This document shows positions 4,363 through 11,657 of a DNA stretch of 11,657 nucleotides, one piece after another. The DNA is from an uncultured Clostridia bacterium (lineage in GTDB: Bacteria; Bacillota; Clostridia; UBA1381). The stretch is from assembly GCA_934463455.1 (NCBI GenBank), contig CAKSJU010000071.1, positions 1 through 11,657 of the forward strand, written 5' to 3'. The position numbers and the translations under genes are program-made. The notes under the pieces were generated by a model. It was not told the DNA's origin and made no database searches. It saw only the letters and a list, made by a program, of their open reading frames with translations. The first letter of the stretch is position 1, and the number at the start of each line of letters is the position of its first letter.

Positions 4363-6876
4363 ATGAAAAAAGCGGTCATAGGAATTCTCGCGCATGTCGA
4401 TTCGGGAAAAACAACGCTTTCGGAAGCGATTTTATATACGTCCGGAATGATTGGGAAACTCGGGAGAGTAGATCACGGGGACGCTTTTTTGGATACGGAT
4501 ACTATTGAAAAGGACAGAGGGATAACTATATTTTCGCATCAGGCGGTAATAAAGACGGACAGCGCGGAGTATATGCTTTTGGATACTCCGGGGCATGTGG
4601 ATTTTTCTGCGGAAACGGAGAGGACTCTGGGGATTTTGGATTATGCGATTTTAACAGTGAGCGGTACGGAGGGGATTCAAAGCCATACCGAAACTCTTTG
4701 GAAGCTGCTTGAGCTTTATAATGTGCCGACATTTATTTTTGTAAATAAAATGGATATAGCCGAGAAGAAAAAAGAGCGGCTTATGGAAGAAATAAGAGAA
4801 AAATTCGGGAACGGATGTATTGACTTTTCTTCTCGTGACGAAAAATTTTATGAGGACGCGGCACTTTCGGATAAATTGCTTTTGGATGAATATCTTGAAA
4901 GCGGAACAATAAATATTTCGGGTATTTCCAACGCAATAGCGGAAAGAAAAATAATTCCGTGCCGTTTCGGCTCGGCTTTGAAAAATGAGGGTATAAAAGA
5001 ATTTTTTGATGATTTTATACTTTTTACCCGTAATAAAAAATACTCTGACAAGTTTGGGGCAAGAGTATATAAGATAGGCGAGGATACAAAAGGCACAAGA
5101 CTTACTTTCATGAAGATTACCGGAGGAAGCCTTAGAGTAAAAAGCGTTGTAAACGGTGAAAAAGTGAATGAAATAAGAGTATATTCGGGCGAAAAGTATA
5201 TGCCGATGCAGGAGGTGCAGGCAGGATGTGTATGCGCTGTCACCGGACTTACAAAGGTATTTGCCGGGGACGGCTTGGGATTTGAAGAGAAAATGCCGGA
5301 GCTTGTTACGGTGCCTGTTTTTAATTATGAAGTTAAATTGCCGCAGGGAGTAGATGTTGCCGAGGCATACCCGCTTTTTAAAAAGCTTGCAGAGGAAGAA
5401 ACAAAGCTGAATGTCGCCTTAAACAACCTTAAGCTGAATGTACAAATTATGGGAGAAATACAGCTTGAAGTATTGAAAAGAATACTTGCCGACCGTTTTA
5501 ATCTCAATGTGGAATTTGAAAGCGGCAGTATTATTTATAAAGAAACAATTAAAGGAAAGGCGGAGGGAATAGGACATTATGAGCCGCTCAGGCATTATGC
5601 GGAGGTACATCTTATGCTGGAGGAGGGCAAGCGCGGCAGCGGAATTGTTATTGAATCAAAATGCAGCGAAGATGTTTTGGACAGAAACTGGCAGAGGCTT
5701 ATAATGACGCATATTGCGGAAAAAACGCATTTGGGAGTTTTGTGCGGCTTCCCGGTTACGGATATAAAAATCACAGTAATTAACGGAAGAGCACATAAAA
5801 AACATACCGAGGGAGGAGATTTCAGACAAGCGACCTACAGAGCAGTCAGAAACGGACTTATGAAAGCGGAAAGCATAATTCTCGAGCCGTGGTACAGCTT
5901 TACTCTGGAAATTCCTGCGGAGGCAATCGGCAGGGCAATGACAGATTTACAGCTGCGAAAAGCGAAGATGTCTCCGCCGGAATTAGCGGGCGATTTTTCT
6001 GTCATAAAAGGCAGTGCTCCGGTATCTGAAATTCAGGATTATCAAAAGGAAGTTATTTCGTATACACGGGGAAGAGGAAAATTTGTGTGCGGCTTTTGCG
6101 GGTATGAAGAAGCTTCGGACAGTGAAAAAATAATTGAAAAAGTAAAATATTCTCCGGAAGCGGATGTTGAAAATACGGCAGATTCGGTCTTTTGCAAAAA
6201 CGGAAGCGGTTTTTCGGTAAAATGGGATGAGGTTGAAAAATATGCGCATATTCCGCCTTTGTCTGAGCAAAAAAAGGTTAAAGAAAGCAGCATTCGCAGG
6301 CAAAGCTCGCTTATTGCGGATGAAGAGGAGCTTTTAAGAATATTTGAAAATACCTACGGGAAAATCAAAAGAAAGACAGTGAAGCCGCTGCGTACTCAAA
6401 AAGAAACAACAAGTATGTACAAAGCAAAGAAAACCTTTGACGGTCCGGAATATCTTTTAATTGACGGCTACAATATTATTTTTGCATGGGATTATCTTAA
6501 GGCTCTGGCGGAGGAAAGCCTTGAAGACGCAAGGGTGTTGCTTATTGATAAGGTTTGCAGCTATAATGCGATAAGAGATAAAAATATAATTCTTGTTTTT
6601 GATGCATATAAAGTTAAAGGCTCGCAGGGCGAAGTGGAAAAGGTGCACGGCATAACGGTTGTTTACACTAAAGAAGCGGAAACAGCCGATGCGTATATAG
6701 AAAAGGCAACGGGAGAATTATGTAAAAAATATCGGGTCAAGGTTGCGACCTCGGACAATTTGGAACAGATGATAATTTTCGGACACGGAGCGGTACGTAT
6801 TTCAGCAGCGGAATTCAGGGAAAAAATCGAGAGCGCGGAAGAGGAAATACGTGAATTTATAAAACAAAATGAATAG
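4363..6876 (+). CDS. EF-G/Tet(M)-like translational GTPase fused to a C-terminal NYN (YacP/Rae1-like) RNase domain
   Basis: The product has 837 residues, about 200 more than Tet(M)-type ribosomal protection proteins. The GTPase motifs are complete: AHVDSGKT (10-17), DRGIT (51-55), DTPGH (74-78), NKMD (128-131) and SAL (204-206). EF-G-like domains II-V follow to about residue 585, including EGGDFRQATYRA (483-494) and SYTRGRG (566-572). A less conserved bridge with CGFC (576-579) covers about 586-690. From about 696 a YacP-type NYN domain shows LLIDGYN (698-704), VFDAY (745-749), TKEAETADAYIEK and ATSDNLEQ with FGHGA, matching the acidic active-site layout of Bacillus Rae1, a ribosome-associated A-site mRNA endonuclease. 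The start at 4363 is preferred to 4345 because GGGAGA (4352-4357) precedes it. The domain IV tip reads HKKHTEGGDF instead of the SPV-type loop of true tetracycline-protection proteins. A ribosome rescue or surveillance role is inferred. Automatic annotation may call it tetracycline resistance. Confidence 0.9.
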   Translation: MKKAVIGILAHVDSGKTTLSEAILYTSGMIGKLGRVDHGDAFLDTDTIEKDRGITIFSHQAVIKTDSAEYMLLDTPGHVDFSAETERTLGILDYAILTVSGTEGIQSHTETLWKLLELYNVPTFIFVNKMDIAEKKKERLMEEIREKFGNGCIDFSSRDEKFYEDAALSDKLLLDEYLESGTINISGISNAIAERKIIPCRFGSALKNEGIKEFFDDFILFTRNKKYSDKFGARVYKIGEDTKGTRLTFMKITGGSLRVKSVVNGEKVNEIRVYSGEKYMPMQEVQAGCVCAVTGLTKVFAGDGLGFEEKMPELVTVPVFNYEVKLPQGVDVAEAYPLFKKLAEEETKLNVALNNLKLNVQIMGEIQLEVLKRILADRFNLNVEFESGSIIYKETIKGKAEGIGHYEPLRHYAEVHLMLEEGKRGSGIVIESKCSEDVLDRNWQRLIMTHIAEKTHLGVLCGFPVTDIKITVINGRAHKKHTEGGDFRQATYRAVRNGLMKAESIILEPWYSFTLEIPAEAIGRAMTDLQLRKAKMSPPELAGDFSVIKGSAPVSEIQDYQKEVISYTRGRGKFVCGFCGYEEASDSEKIIEKVKYSPEADVENTADSVFCKNGSGFSVKWDEVEKYAHIPPLSEQKKVKESSIRRQSSLIADEEELLRIFENTYGKIKRKTVKPLRTQKETTSMYKAKKTFDGPEYLLIDGYNIIFAWDYLKALAEESLEDARVLLIDKVCSYNAIRDKNIILVFDAYKVKGSQGEVEKVHGITVVYTKEAETADAYIEKATGELCKKYRVKVATSDNLEQMIIFGHGAVRISAAEFREKIESAEEEIREFIKQNE

Positions 6877-6906
6877 ATGACAGTTAAAATCAAGGAGTGA
6901 ATAACT

Positions 6907-7419
6907 ATGATTGAACGGTTAAAAAAAGATGATTTTGATATGGTATTCGGGCTGATGGAAACAAGCTTTCCGACAAGTGAGCACAGGACTTATTCGGAGC
7001 AAAAAGCACTTTTGGATATTCCGTATTATGATATTTATATAGATAAAGATGAAAATAATCTAAAAATGTTTATTGCGGTATGGGAGTTTGAAACCTTTCG
7101 TTTTATTGAACATTTTGCGGTAAACCCCGATTTGAGAAACGGCGGAATAGGCTCAAAAGCGTTAAAAGAGATATGCGGAATGTCGGACAAGCCTGTTTGT
7201 CTTGAGGCGGAGCTGCCGGAAAATGAGCTTGCAAAAAGAAGAATTGGGTTTTATGAACGAAACGGTTTTTTTAAAAACGATTATCCGTATGTGCAGCCCC
7301 CGATAACCGCGGGAGAGCCGCCGGTGCCGCTTGTTGTGATGACCTCGCGGAAAATCAATGAGGAAGATTTTATAAGAATAAGAGATACTCTTTTAAGTAA
7401 AGTTTATAGGGTGACTTGA
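6907..7419 (+). CDS. GNAT-family N-acetyltransferase
   Basis: This 170-residue protein has the GNAT fold, which transfers an acetyl group from acetyl-CoA to an amine. Motif A appears as HFAVNPDLRNGGIGSKAL (69-86) with the acyl-CoA-binding pattern RxxGxG at 77-82. Motif B appears as RRIGFYERNGF (111-121), and an aromatic beta-strand (FETFRFIEHF) precedes motif A. The substrate cannot be told from the sequence. AAGGAG (6892-6897) supports the start, 30 bases after the GTPase-NYN gene on the same strand, so the two are probably co-transcribed. The stop codon TGA overlaps the first recognisable bases of the transposase remnant. The last few residues may therefore have been changed by that insertion or deletion event, although the acetyltransferase core is complete. 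Confidence 0.85.
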   Translation: MIERLKKDDFDMVFGLMETSFPTSEHRTYSEQKALLDIPYYDIYIDKDENNLKMFIAVWEFETFRFIEHFAVNPDLRNGGIGSKALKEICGMSDKPVCLEAELPENELAKRRIGFYERNGFFKNDYPYVQPPITAGEPPVPLVVMTSRKINEEDFIRIRDTLLSKVYRVT

Positions 7420-7890
7420 AAGATGTATTTAAGATGACGGTCGGAAAAATGCTTGAAAACGGTCTTGACGGAGAGCTTGACGATGAGCCGGGCTGCACCA
7501 AGTACGATTATTGCAACAAAGATGGAAATAACAGCCGTAACGGCTATTAAAAAAAGACTCTCAAAACAAGCTTTGGAGAAACAGAAATCAAGGTGCCGCG
7601 AGACAGAGACGGTGAATTTGAGCCGCAGCTTGTTAAGAAAAATCAAACAACGCTGACCGGCTTTACAAACGCAATAGAAGCAGTATATCCAAGGACAGAA
7701 ATACAACAGTGCATAATACATCAAATCCGTAATACAACGAAATTTGTTTCATACAAAGATATTAAATCTCTTATGGCTGATTTGAAGAGGGTTTATTATG
7801 CATTACGAAAAAATGGACGGGAAAGCGCAATGACTGGGGCAAATCCATTCACAGCCTGAAATATTCTTTGCCGATAGATTACCGCAGTAA
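7416..7890 (+). pseudogene. IS256-family transposase remnant with nonsense codon, deletions and frameshifts
   Basis: Pieces of an IS256-type DDE transposase occur in the right order in three frames. The first frame reads LKDVFKMTVGKMLENGLD, then NSRNGY and a TAA at 7548-7550 where relatives have Ser. It continues through GETEIKVPRDRDGEFEP to TLTGF, then jumps to TNAIEAVYPRTEIQQCIIHQ, which belongs over 100 residues later in full-length enzymes, so a central block including part of the catalytic core is lost. After ADLKRVYYA the frame changes near 7800 and another block is missing. KKWTGKRNDWG follows, and one further base loss near 7834-7840 puts the end, IHSQPEIFFADRLPQ and TAA (7888-7890), in the third frame. 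The first 25 or so residues are also absent. It cannot make active transposase. Relations to IS256 members are from memory of the family. Confidence 0.85.
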
Positions 7891-7944
7891 CATAAAATAG
7901 CCGTCAAATCAAGTGTGAAATAAACGCCCTCTTGCGAGGAACCC

Positions 7945-8011
7945 TTGACATGCCGGAATTTCATGCTATGTTATAACTAAGGGCTGAAAGTCGAAATCCG
8001 GCTCTCAGCCC
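7945..8011 (+). promoter_or_regulatory. Promoter-like hexamers followed by a GC-rich hairpin
   Basis: TTGACA (7945-7950), a consensus -35, is followed after 16 bases by TATGTT (7967-7972). A transcript starting near 7979 would begin with a hairpin, GGGCTGA (7981-7987) with TCAGCCC (8005-8011), plus inner A-T and G-C pairs. No coding sequence follows on this strand, and the next gene is convergent. It could be a relic of the insertion sequence, a small RNA or chance. Confidence 0.3.
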
Positions 8012-8060
8012 ACAAAAAATCATTTAGATTATATTATTATTTTGGAGTCTAATTTTGAGG

Positions 8061-8086
8061 TTTACACAAAATGAGGGATTGCCTCC
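8061..8086 (+). repeat. Possible right terminal inverted repeat of the IS256-family element
   Basis: TTTACACAAAAT at 8061-8072 resembles the internal part of IS256-family inverted repeats, where a TTTACACAA-like block lies near the end. The matching left copy is not found between the acetyltransferase gene and the transposase remnant, in line with loss of the left end. The exact outer boundary, taken here as about 8086, is a guess. Confidence 0.35.
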
Positions 8087-8105
8087 TGCTTAATAATAAT
8101 TTATC

Positions 8106-11100
8106 TTATTTCCTTTCAAGGTATCGCTGCAATATCGCTGCCGTTTCAGCTCTTGAAGCATTATCTTTGGGTGCAAAATTGTTGTTATCCTTGCCCATAA
8201 TAATACCATTTTGTTTGCAATACAGAATTGCCTGCACAGCATAATTCGATATTTCGCCGACATCGGCATAGTCAAGCTTAACCGATTGGTCTTCCGATAT
8301 TTCCGCGCCTTTATATTTTGCATATCTGAATATTATTGCCGCAATTTGTTCTCTTGTAATATTGTCGTCCGGCGCAAATTTATTTTCCGCAACACCGTTT
8401 ACGATACCGACAGATGCTGCCCAGCGAACTGCTTCGGCATAGTATGCGTCTTCGGCAACATCATCAAACGGAAGAACAAAATTTACTTGCGGTTTGCCTT
8501 CTGCCCGCCACAAAACCGTCACAAGCATAGCGCGGGTAAGGTATTCATTCGGACCGAAGCTTGTACTTGTTAATCCGCTCATCAAATTATTGCGTGCGGC
8601 ATATTCAACATTTTTGAAGAACCAATCGCTTTCTTTAATATCAGTAAAAGGATTATCCCATACCGCAGTATCGGACTTTTCACTCCAAGCGGCATACAAA
8701 GTAAGGTTTTGGGTTATTTTTTTGCTGAAGTCATACGCCGTTTTTAACTCCTTATCGGTATACCAGCCGGCAAATTCAAATCCGTCTTTTGTCGGAGCGG
8801 CAGGCTCGGTAATTATCGAATTTTCGGCAACCGATTTGCTTTGCAGCCTGCTTCCTCCGTTTGTATCAAACGAAACCGTGAAGTACGGTACACCGCCGAG
8901 GCTTCCGCCGGACGTGCTTTTTCTCCAGTTCGCCGTAACTGTTACATCGGTATTCGGCATTACAAAAGTCGTGTCTGCACTGCTGTTGTCCGCAAATGTT
9001 ATATTGCTGTCCGCTGTCCAGCCGCCAAAGGTGTATCCGCTGCGCACGCCCGCATTAATCGTTACTGTTTCGCCCTCCGAATAATCACCGCTGCCCGAAT
9101 TTTCCGCGTAGCTTTCATTTACCGTTACGGTGTTGGAGGTTTTCTTTGTTACAAGAGCCGTCTGCGGCAAGGAAGTATTTGCGGCAATATCCTGTGCATA
9201 CAGCATGATAACGGCACTTGTTTCGCTTTCATAGAGCTGTCCGGAAACAGCAAAGCTTCCGTCTGCTCCGGCAAGAACCTCTTCATCTTTACCGTATACG
9301 ATTCTGCTGCCCGCATCCGCCATTCCGGTTATCGTATATTCGCCGGTTTCCTTGTCGGCGTAGAATACGTCGGAGGAAAGCGTCAGCACGGGCGGCTCTT
9401 TATCCATATCCACAAGAAGGAATACGCTTGTTACGTCCTTGCCGAAAACAGCGTCAACCTTAAACATCAGACTTCCCTCAAATTCGGGAATCGTAAAGTT
9501 ATTTTCTGTATTTTCCGCCGGTATTTCTGCATTGGAATCCATTCTTGTTACCTTAAACGATGCACTACTGCCCGAACCGCTTACCGTCAGGGTGTTATTT
9601 CCTCCGCCGACATACGCATGGTAAATGCCGTTTTCATCGGCGGTACACTCGCTGCCGTTAACCGAAAGCGTTATTTCAACAGGCGTATATTTCGGCAGAT
9701 ATTCTCCTGAGGATTCGGTTTCCCTGCTGTAATACTTTCCGTCCGCCGATTTTTTGTATGCACGAACACCGATTTTATAGGTTTTATCCGGCAACAAATT
9801 TTCGGCGGGAACAGACTCTGCGGAGCTTCCGTTTTCGTTTATGCGAACGCCGTTTCCACCGACTGTGAGTGCCATATCAATCGCAGTTGTGTCCTTATCC
9901 AAATCATATCCAAAGCCCGTATCTGTCCAGGTGTTGTTTTGTTCCTCATAAATTCTCACAGCATAACCGTCGACATCGGCCGCCGCATTCCATTGTGCAC
10001 GCATTACTTCATTCCCCAGCGTCTGCAATGTAACATCCGTCGGTGCGGACGGCTCGTATATATTGGTGTATGAAACCTTACTGTTAAATGACTGATTGTC
10101 AATGGCAATAAGTGCTTCCTCCTCTTCTCCGTCGCCGTTCATATCAGCCGGTTTTTTCGTCATAAGAAAGGCTGTTACATAATATTCGCCGGTGGGAGCC
10201 AGCGCACCCGATGACGGAACCGGAAGCGTAATATTTGAGGTATCGCCGATTTCCTGCTCGGAAATCATATAGTCCGCTCCGCCCTCTTTATCCGAGAAAT
10301 AGGTACGGATAACGTAAGGCGTATTATTCACGGCATACTTCACCTTGCCGGAAAGTTGATTGCCGGCAAGTGTCAGATCCAGCTTCTCAAAGGGCTCAAC
10401 GGAAAATGCCTTTTCATCGGTAAAGGTCAACCCGCCTGCGTCAACGGTGTACTTGCCGCCTTTTTTAAGTCTCAGAAGAGCCAGACGATATTTTTTGCCG
10501 TCAGAGTTTGTTTTTTCCATATCTGCGATAGTTGTCGCACTGACAGCTTCGTTGGGATTAAACTCACTGTCGTCGGTCATCCAGTCGATATTAAGCTGGG
10601 TGTTGCTGTCATTGAAAATCTTCAGGTTGTCTTTGATCTGCTTCTCGGTGAGGTTTCCGTCAAAGGCAAGTACGATATACGGCGCTTCGTCCGTTCCTGC
10701 ACTCACTAAGATTTCCGCCCGGCTCACGCCGGCGTTTGCAGGCGCAAGGCTCTCCTCAAGCACCGCAAAGTTTGCACCGCCGTCTTCCGCAAGCAGAGTC
10801 ACAACCGGCGTCACACCTTTATCCGCCCAGTTCCATTCGGGCATATAGCCGAGCACCTTAAACTCAAGGCCCCAGCCGCCGCCCTTGCGGAAGTTGGTCT
10901 CCACGATCTTCGGCACGAGCACCCATGCCCGGGCGCTGGCGAACCAGCCGCCCACCTCAGCCACCACGCCGAGGTACACATCGACATTTTGGAAGGCTTG
11001 CTTCATACCCTCCTCGACGGTGACGTTTCTGATCGGGAATGCCGTCTGACCGCCTACGATGAGATTGATATTTCCGACATTAAATCCTTTGCCGGCAAAG

Positions 11101-11657
11101 ACGGGACTGCCTTTTGGAATCTGCAATCTGCCTGCAACCGTGCCGTTTGCACCGATTGCAAGATACAGATAATCCTTGCTGTCATTCACTCCGCCGAAAG
11201 CACCCAATTCAATAGAAGAGTCAAATGTTATAACGTCTATCTGTTTACTCGGCAGATTTAATGCAAGCTCCTTTGAGCCGCCGAAATAAACGCCTTGATA
11301 TGTATTGCCTCTATAACTGCGTTCCTGTCCGTTTAATTTTAAGGAATAGCCGAAGCTGTCGATAATCTGCGTTGCCGCTCCTGCGCCTACAAGGTTAACA
11401 TCGGTCGCTTTTAGTGAAATCTCGCTCGGCCCTATAACAATGTTACCCGTGCCCTCGATAAGATGCAGATAGGTTCCCGCCAGAGCACCTCTCAGCTTTA
11501 CGGGCGGAATGTAAGAATAATTGCCTTTTATCGTTGCGGCAAGATCCTTAAAGCCTGCGCCGCCGCCGTTAAGCTGCCCTACCGGAACGGGCGGAACAAG
11601 GACGATTCCGGGTGACGCTTTTACAAAAAACCACAGCTCGTCCGGAACGAGAGAACC
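8106..11657 (-). CDS. Large modular SLH-domain surface protein, N-terminus outside the window
   Basis: The frame stays open to the window edge, so at least 1183 residues are present and the start and signal peptide are missing. A TTG at 11205-11207 is only an internal codon. In protein order: a Gly-rich, beta-strand-like region of unknown family (11657 to about 10700); further beta domains with a calcium-loop-like DMNGDGEEE (around 10130); a fibronectin-III-like domain beginning APTDVTLQ (about 10050-9680); a bacterial Ig-like domain (about 9390-9130); a divergent InlB-type repeat ending VTANW (about 9130-8920); a typical InlB B-repeat with FDTNGGS, GFEFAGWYTD and LTLYAAW (about 8890-8690); and three SLH domains (8660-8109) marked by NPFTDIKESDW, LPFDDVAEDAYY and LDYADVGEISNYA. 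SLH domains bind pyruvylated cell-wall polymers, so the protein is anchored to the cell surface. Adhesion or S-layer roles are possible. The ligand is unknown. Confidence 0.93.
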   Translation of the reverse strand, partial: GSLVPDELWFFVKASPGIVLVPPVPVGQLNGGGAGFKDLAATIKGNYSYIPPVKLRGALAGTYLHLIEGTGNIVIGPSEISLKATDVNLVGAGAATQIIDSFGYSLKLNGQERSYRGNTYQGVYFGGSKELALNLPSKQIDVITFDSSIELGAFGGVNDSKDYLYLAIGANGTVAGRLQIPKGSPVFAGKGFNVGNINLIVGGQTAFPIRNVTVEEGMKQAFQNVDVYLGVVAEVGGWFASARAWVLVPKIVETNFRKGGGWGLEFKVLGYMPEWNWADKGVTPVVTLLAEDGGANFAVLEESLAPANAGVSRAEILVSAGTDEAPYIVLAFDGNLTEKQIKDNLKIFNDSNTQLNIDWMTDDSEFNPNEAVSATTIADMEKTNSDGKKYRLALLRLKKGGKYTVDAGGLTFTDEKAFSVEPFEKLDLTLAGNQLSGKVKYAVNNTPYVIRTYFSDKEGGADYMISEQEIGDTSNITLPVPSSGALAPTGEYYVTAFLMTKKPADMNGDGEEEEALIAIDNQSFNSKVSYTNIYEPSAPTDVTLQTLGNEVMRAQWNAAADVDGYAVRIYEEQNNTWTDTGFGYDLDKDTTAIDMALTVGGNGVRINENGSSAESVPAENLLPDKTYKIGVRAYKKSADGKYYSRETESSGEYLPKYTPVEITLSVNGSECTADENGIYHAYVGGGNNTLTVSGSGSSASFKVTRMDSNAEIPAENTENNFTIPEFEGSLMFKVDAVFGKDVTSVFLLVDMDKEPPVLTLSSDVFYADKETGEYTITGMADAGSRIVYGKDEEVLAGADGSFAVSGQLYESETSAVIMLYAQDIAANTSLPQTALVTKKTSNTVTVNESYAENSGSGDYSEGETVTINAGVRSGYTFGGWTADSNITFADNSSADTTFVMPNTDVTVTANWRKSTSGGSLGGVPYFTVSFDTNGGSRLQSKSVAENSIITEPAAPTKDGFEFAGWYTDKELKTAYDFSKKITQNLTLYAAWSEKSDTAVWDNPFTDIKESDWFFKNVEYAARNNLMSGLTSTSFGPNEYLTRAMLVTVLWRAEGKPQVNFVLPFDDVAEDAYYAEAVRWAASVGIVNGVAENKFAPDDNITREQIAAIIFRYAKYKGAEISEDQSVKLDYADVGEISNYAVQAILYCKQNGIIMGKDNNNFAPKDNASRAETAAILQRYLERK

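Noticed and set aside
4363..6876. Call as a tetracycline resistance gene (tetM/tetW type)
   Set aside because: The SPV-type tip loop is absent, the protein is about 200 residues longer, and it carries an RNase-like domain.
7593..7859. Intact 88-codon gene within the transposase remnant
   Set aside because: It is the part of the broken transposase frame after the internal TAA, joined across a deletion, and its end is out of frame with the family C-terminus.
8494..9084. 196-codon plus-strand frame opposite the surface protein
   Set aside because: It is a mirror frame of the SLH/InlB coding region with no ribosome binding site or recognisable domain. The minus strand carries clear SLH domains.
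11205..11207. TTG as the start of the surface protein
   Set aside because: No ribosome binding site or signal peptide is present, and the frame stays open for another 150 codons to the window edge.

Overview
The window is AT-rich and carries strong AGGAGG-type ribosome binding sites, TTG/ATG starts and protein families typical of anaerobic Bacillota. An uncharacterised member of class Clostridia is the best guess. No rRNA, tRNA, CRISPR array or phage gene was seen.

Layout: (1) Positions 1-653 are non-coding and very AT-rich, with a series of hairpins, a possible promoter near 404-431 and a perfect AU-rich palindrome at 571-596. (2) Positions 654-3985 hold a compact four-gene + strand operon for a membrane sodium-pumping decarboxylase of the oxaloacetate type: gamma subunit, stand-alone biotin carrier, beta subunit and carboxyltransferase alpha subunit. 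Gaps are 19-39 bases, and a 20-bp-stem terminator follows. (3) Positions 4106-4225, on the minus strand, encode a 39-residue protein made almost only of Gln and Asn. It has its own Shine-Dalgarno site and a 13-residue repeat. (4) Positions 4363-6876 encode an 837-residue fusion of an EF-G/Tet(M)-like translational GTPase with a C-terminal NYN (YacP/Rae1-type) RNase domain. Its promoter region appears to share -35 bases with that of the Gln/Asn gene. (5) Positions 6907-7419 encode a GNAT acetyltransferase, probably co-transcribed with the fusion. (6) Positions 7416-7890 are a wrecked IS256-family transposase with a nonsense codon, two deletions and frame changes, followed by a possible right end near 8061-8086. 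(7) From 8106 to the window edge on the minus strand runs the 3' part (at least 1183 codons) of a large modular surface protein ending in InlB-type repeats and three SLH domains.

How the parts work together: the four decarboxylase genes form one enzyme complex that uses decarboxylation of a carboxylic acid to export Na+. The GTPase-NYN fusion joins a ribosomal A-site binding module to an A-site RNase-like module, so it may rescue or police ribosomes. The downstream acetyltransferase could act in the same process, but this is inferred from position only. The SLH protein is a cell-wall-anchored surface protein unrelated to its neighbours and separated from them by the dead insertion sequence.

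The strongest candidates for undescribed biology are the GTPase-NYN fusion and the adjacent divergent Gln/Asn microprotein.
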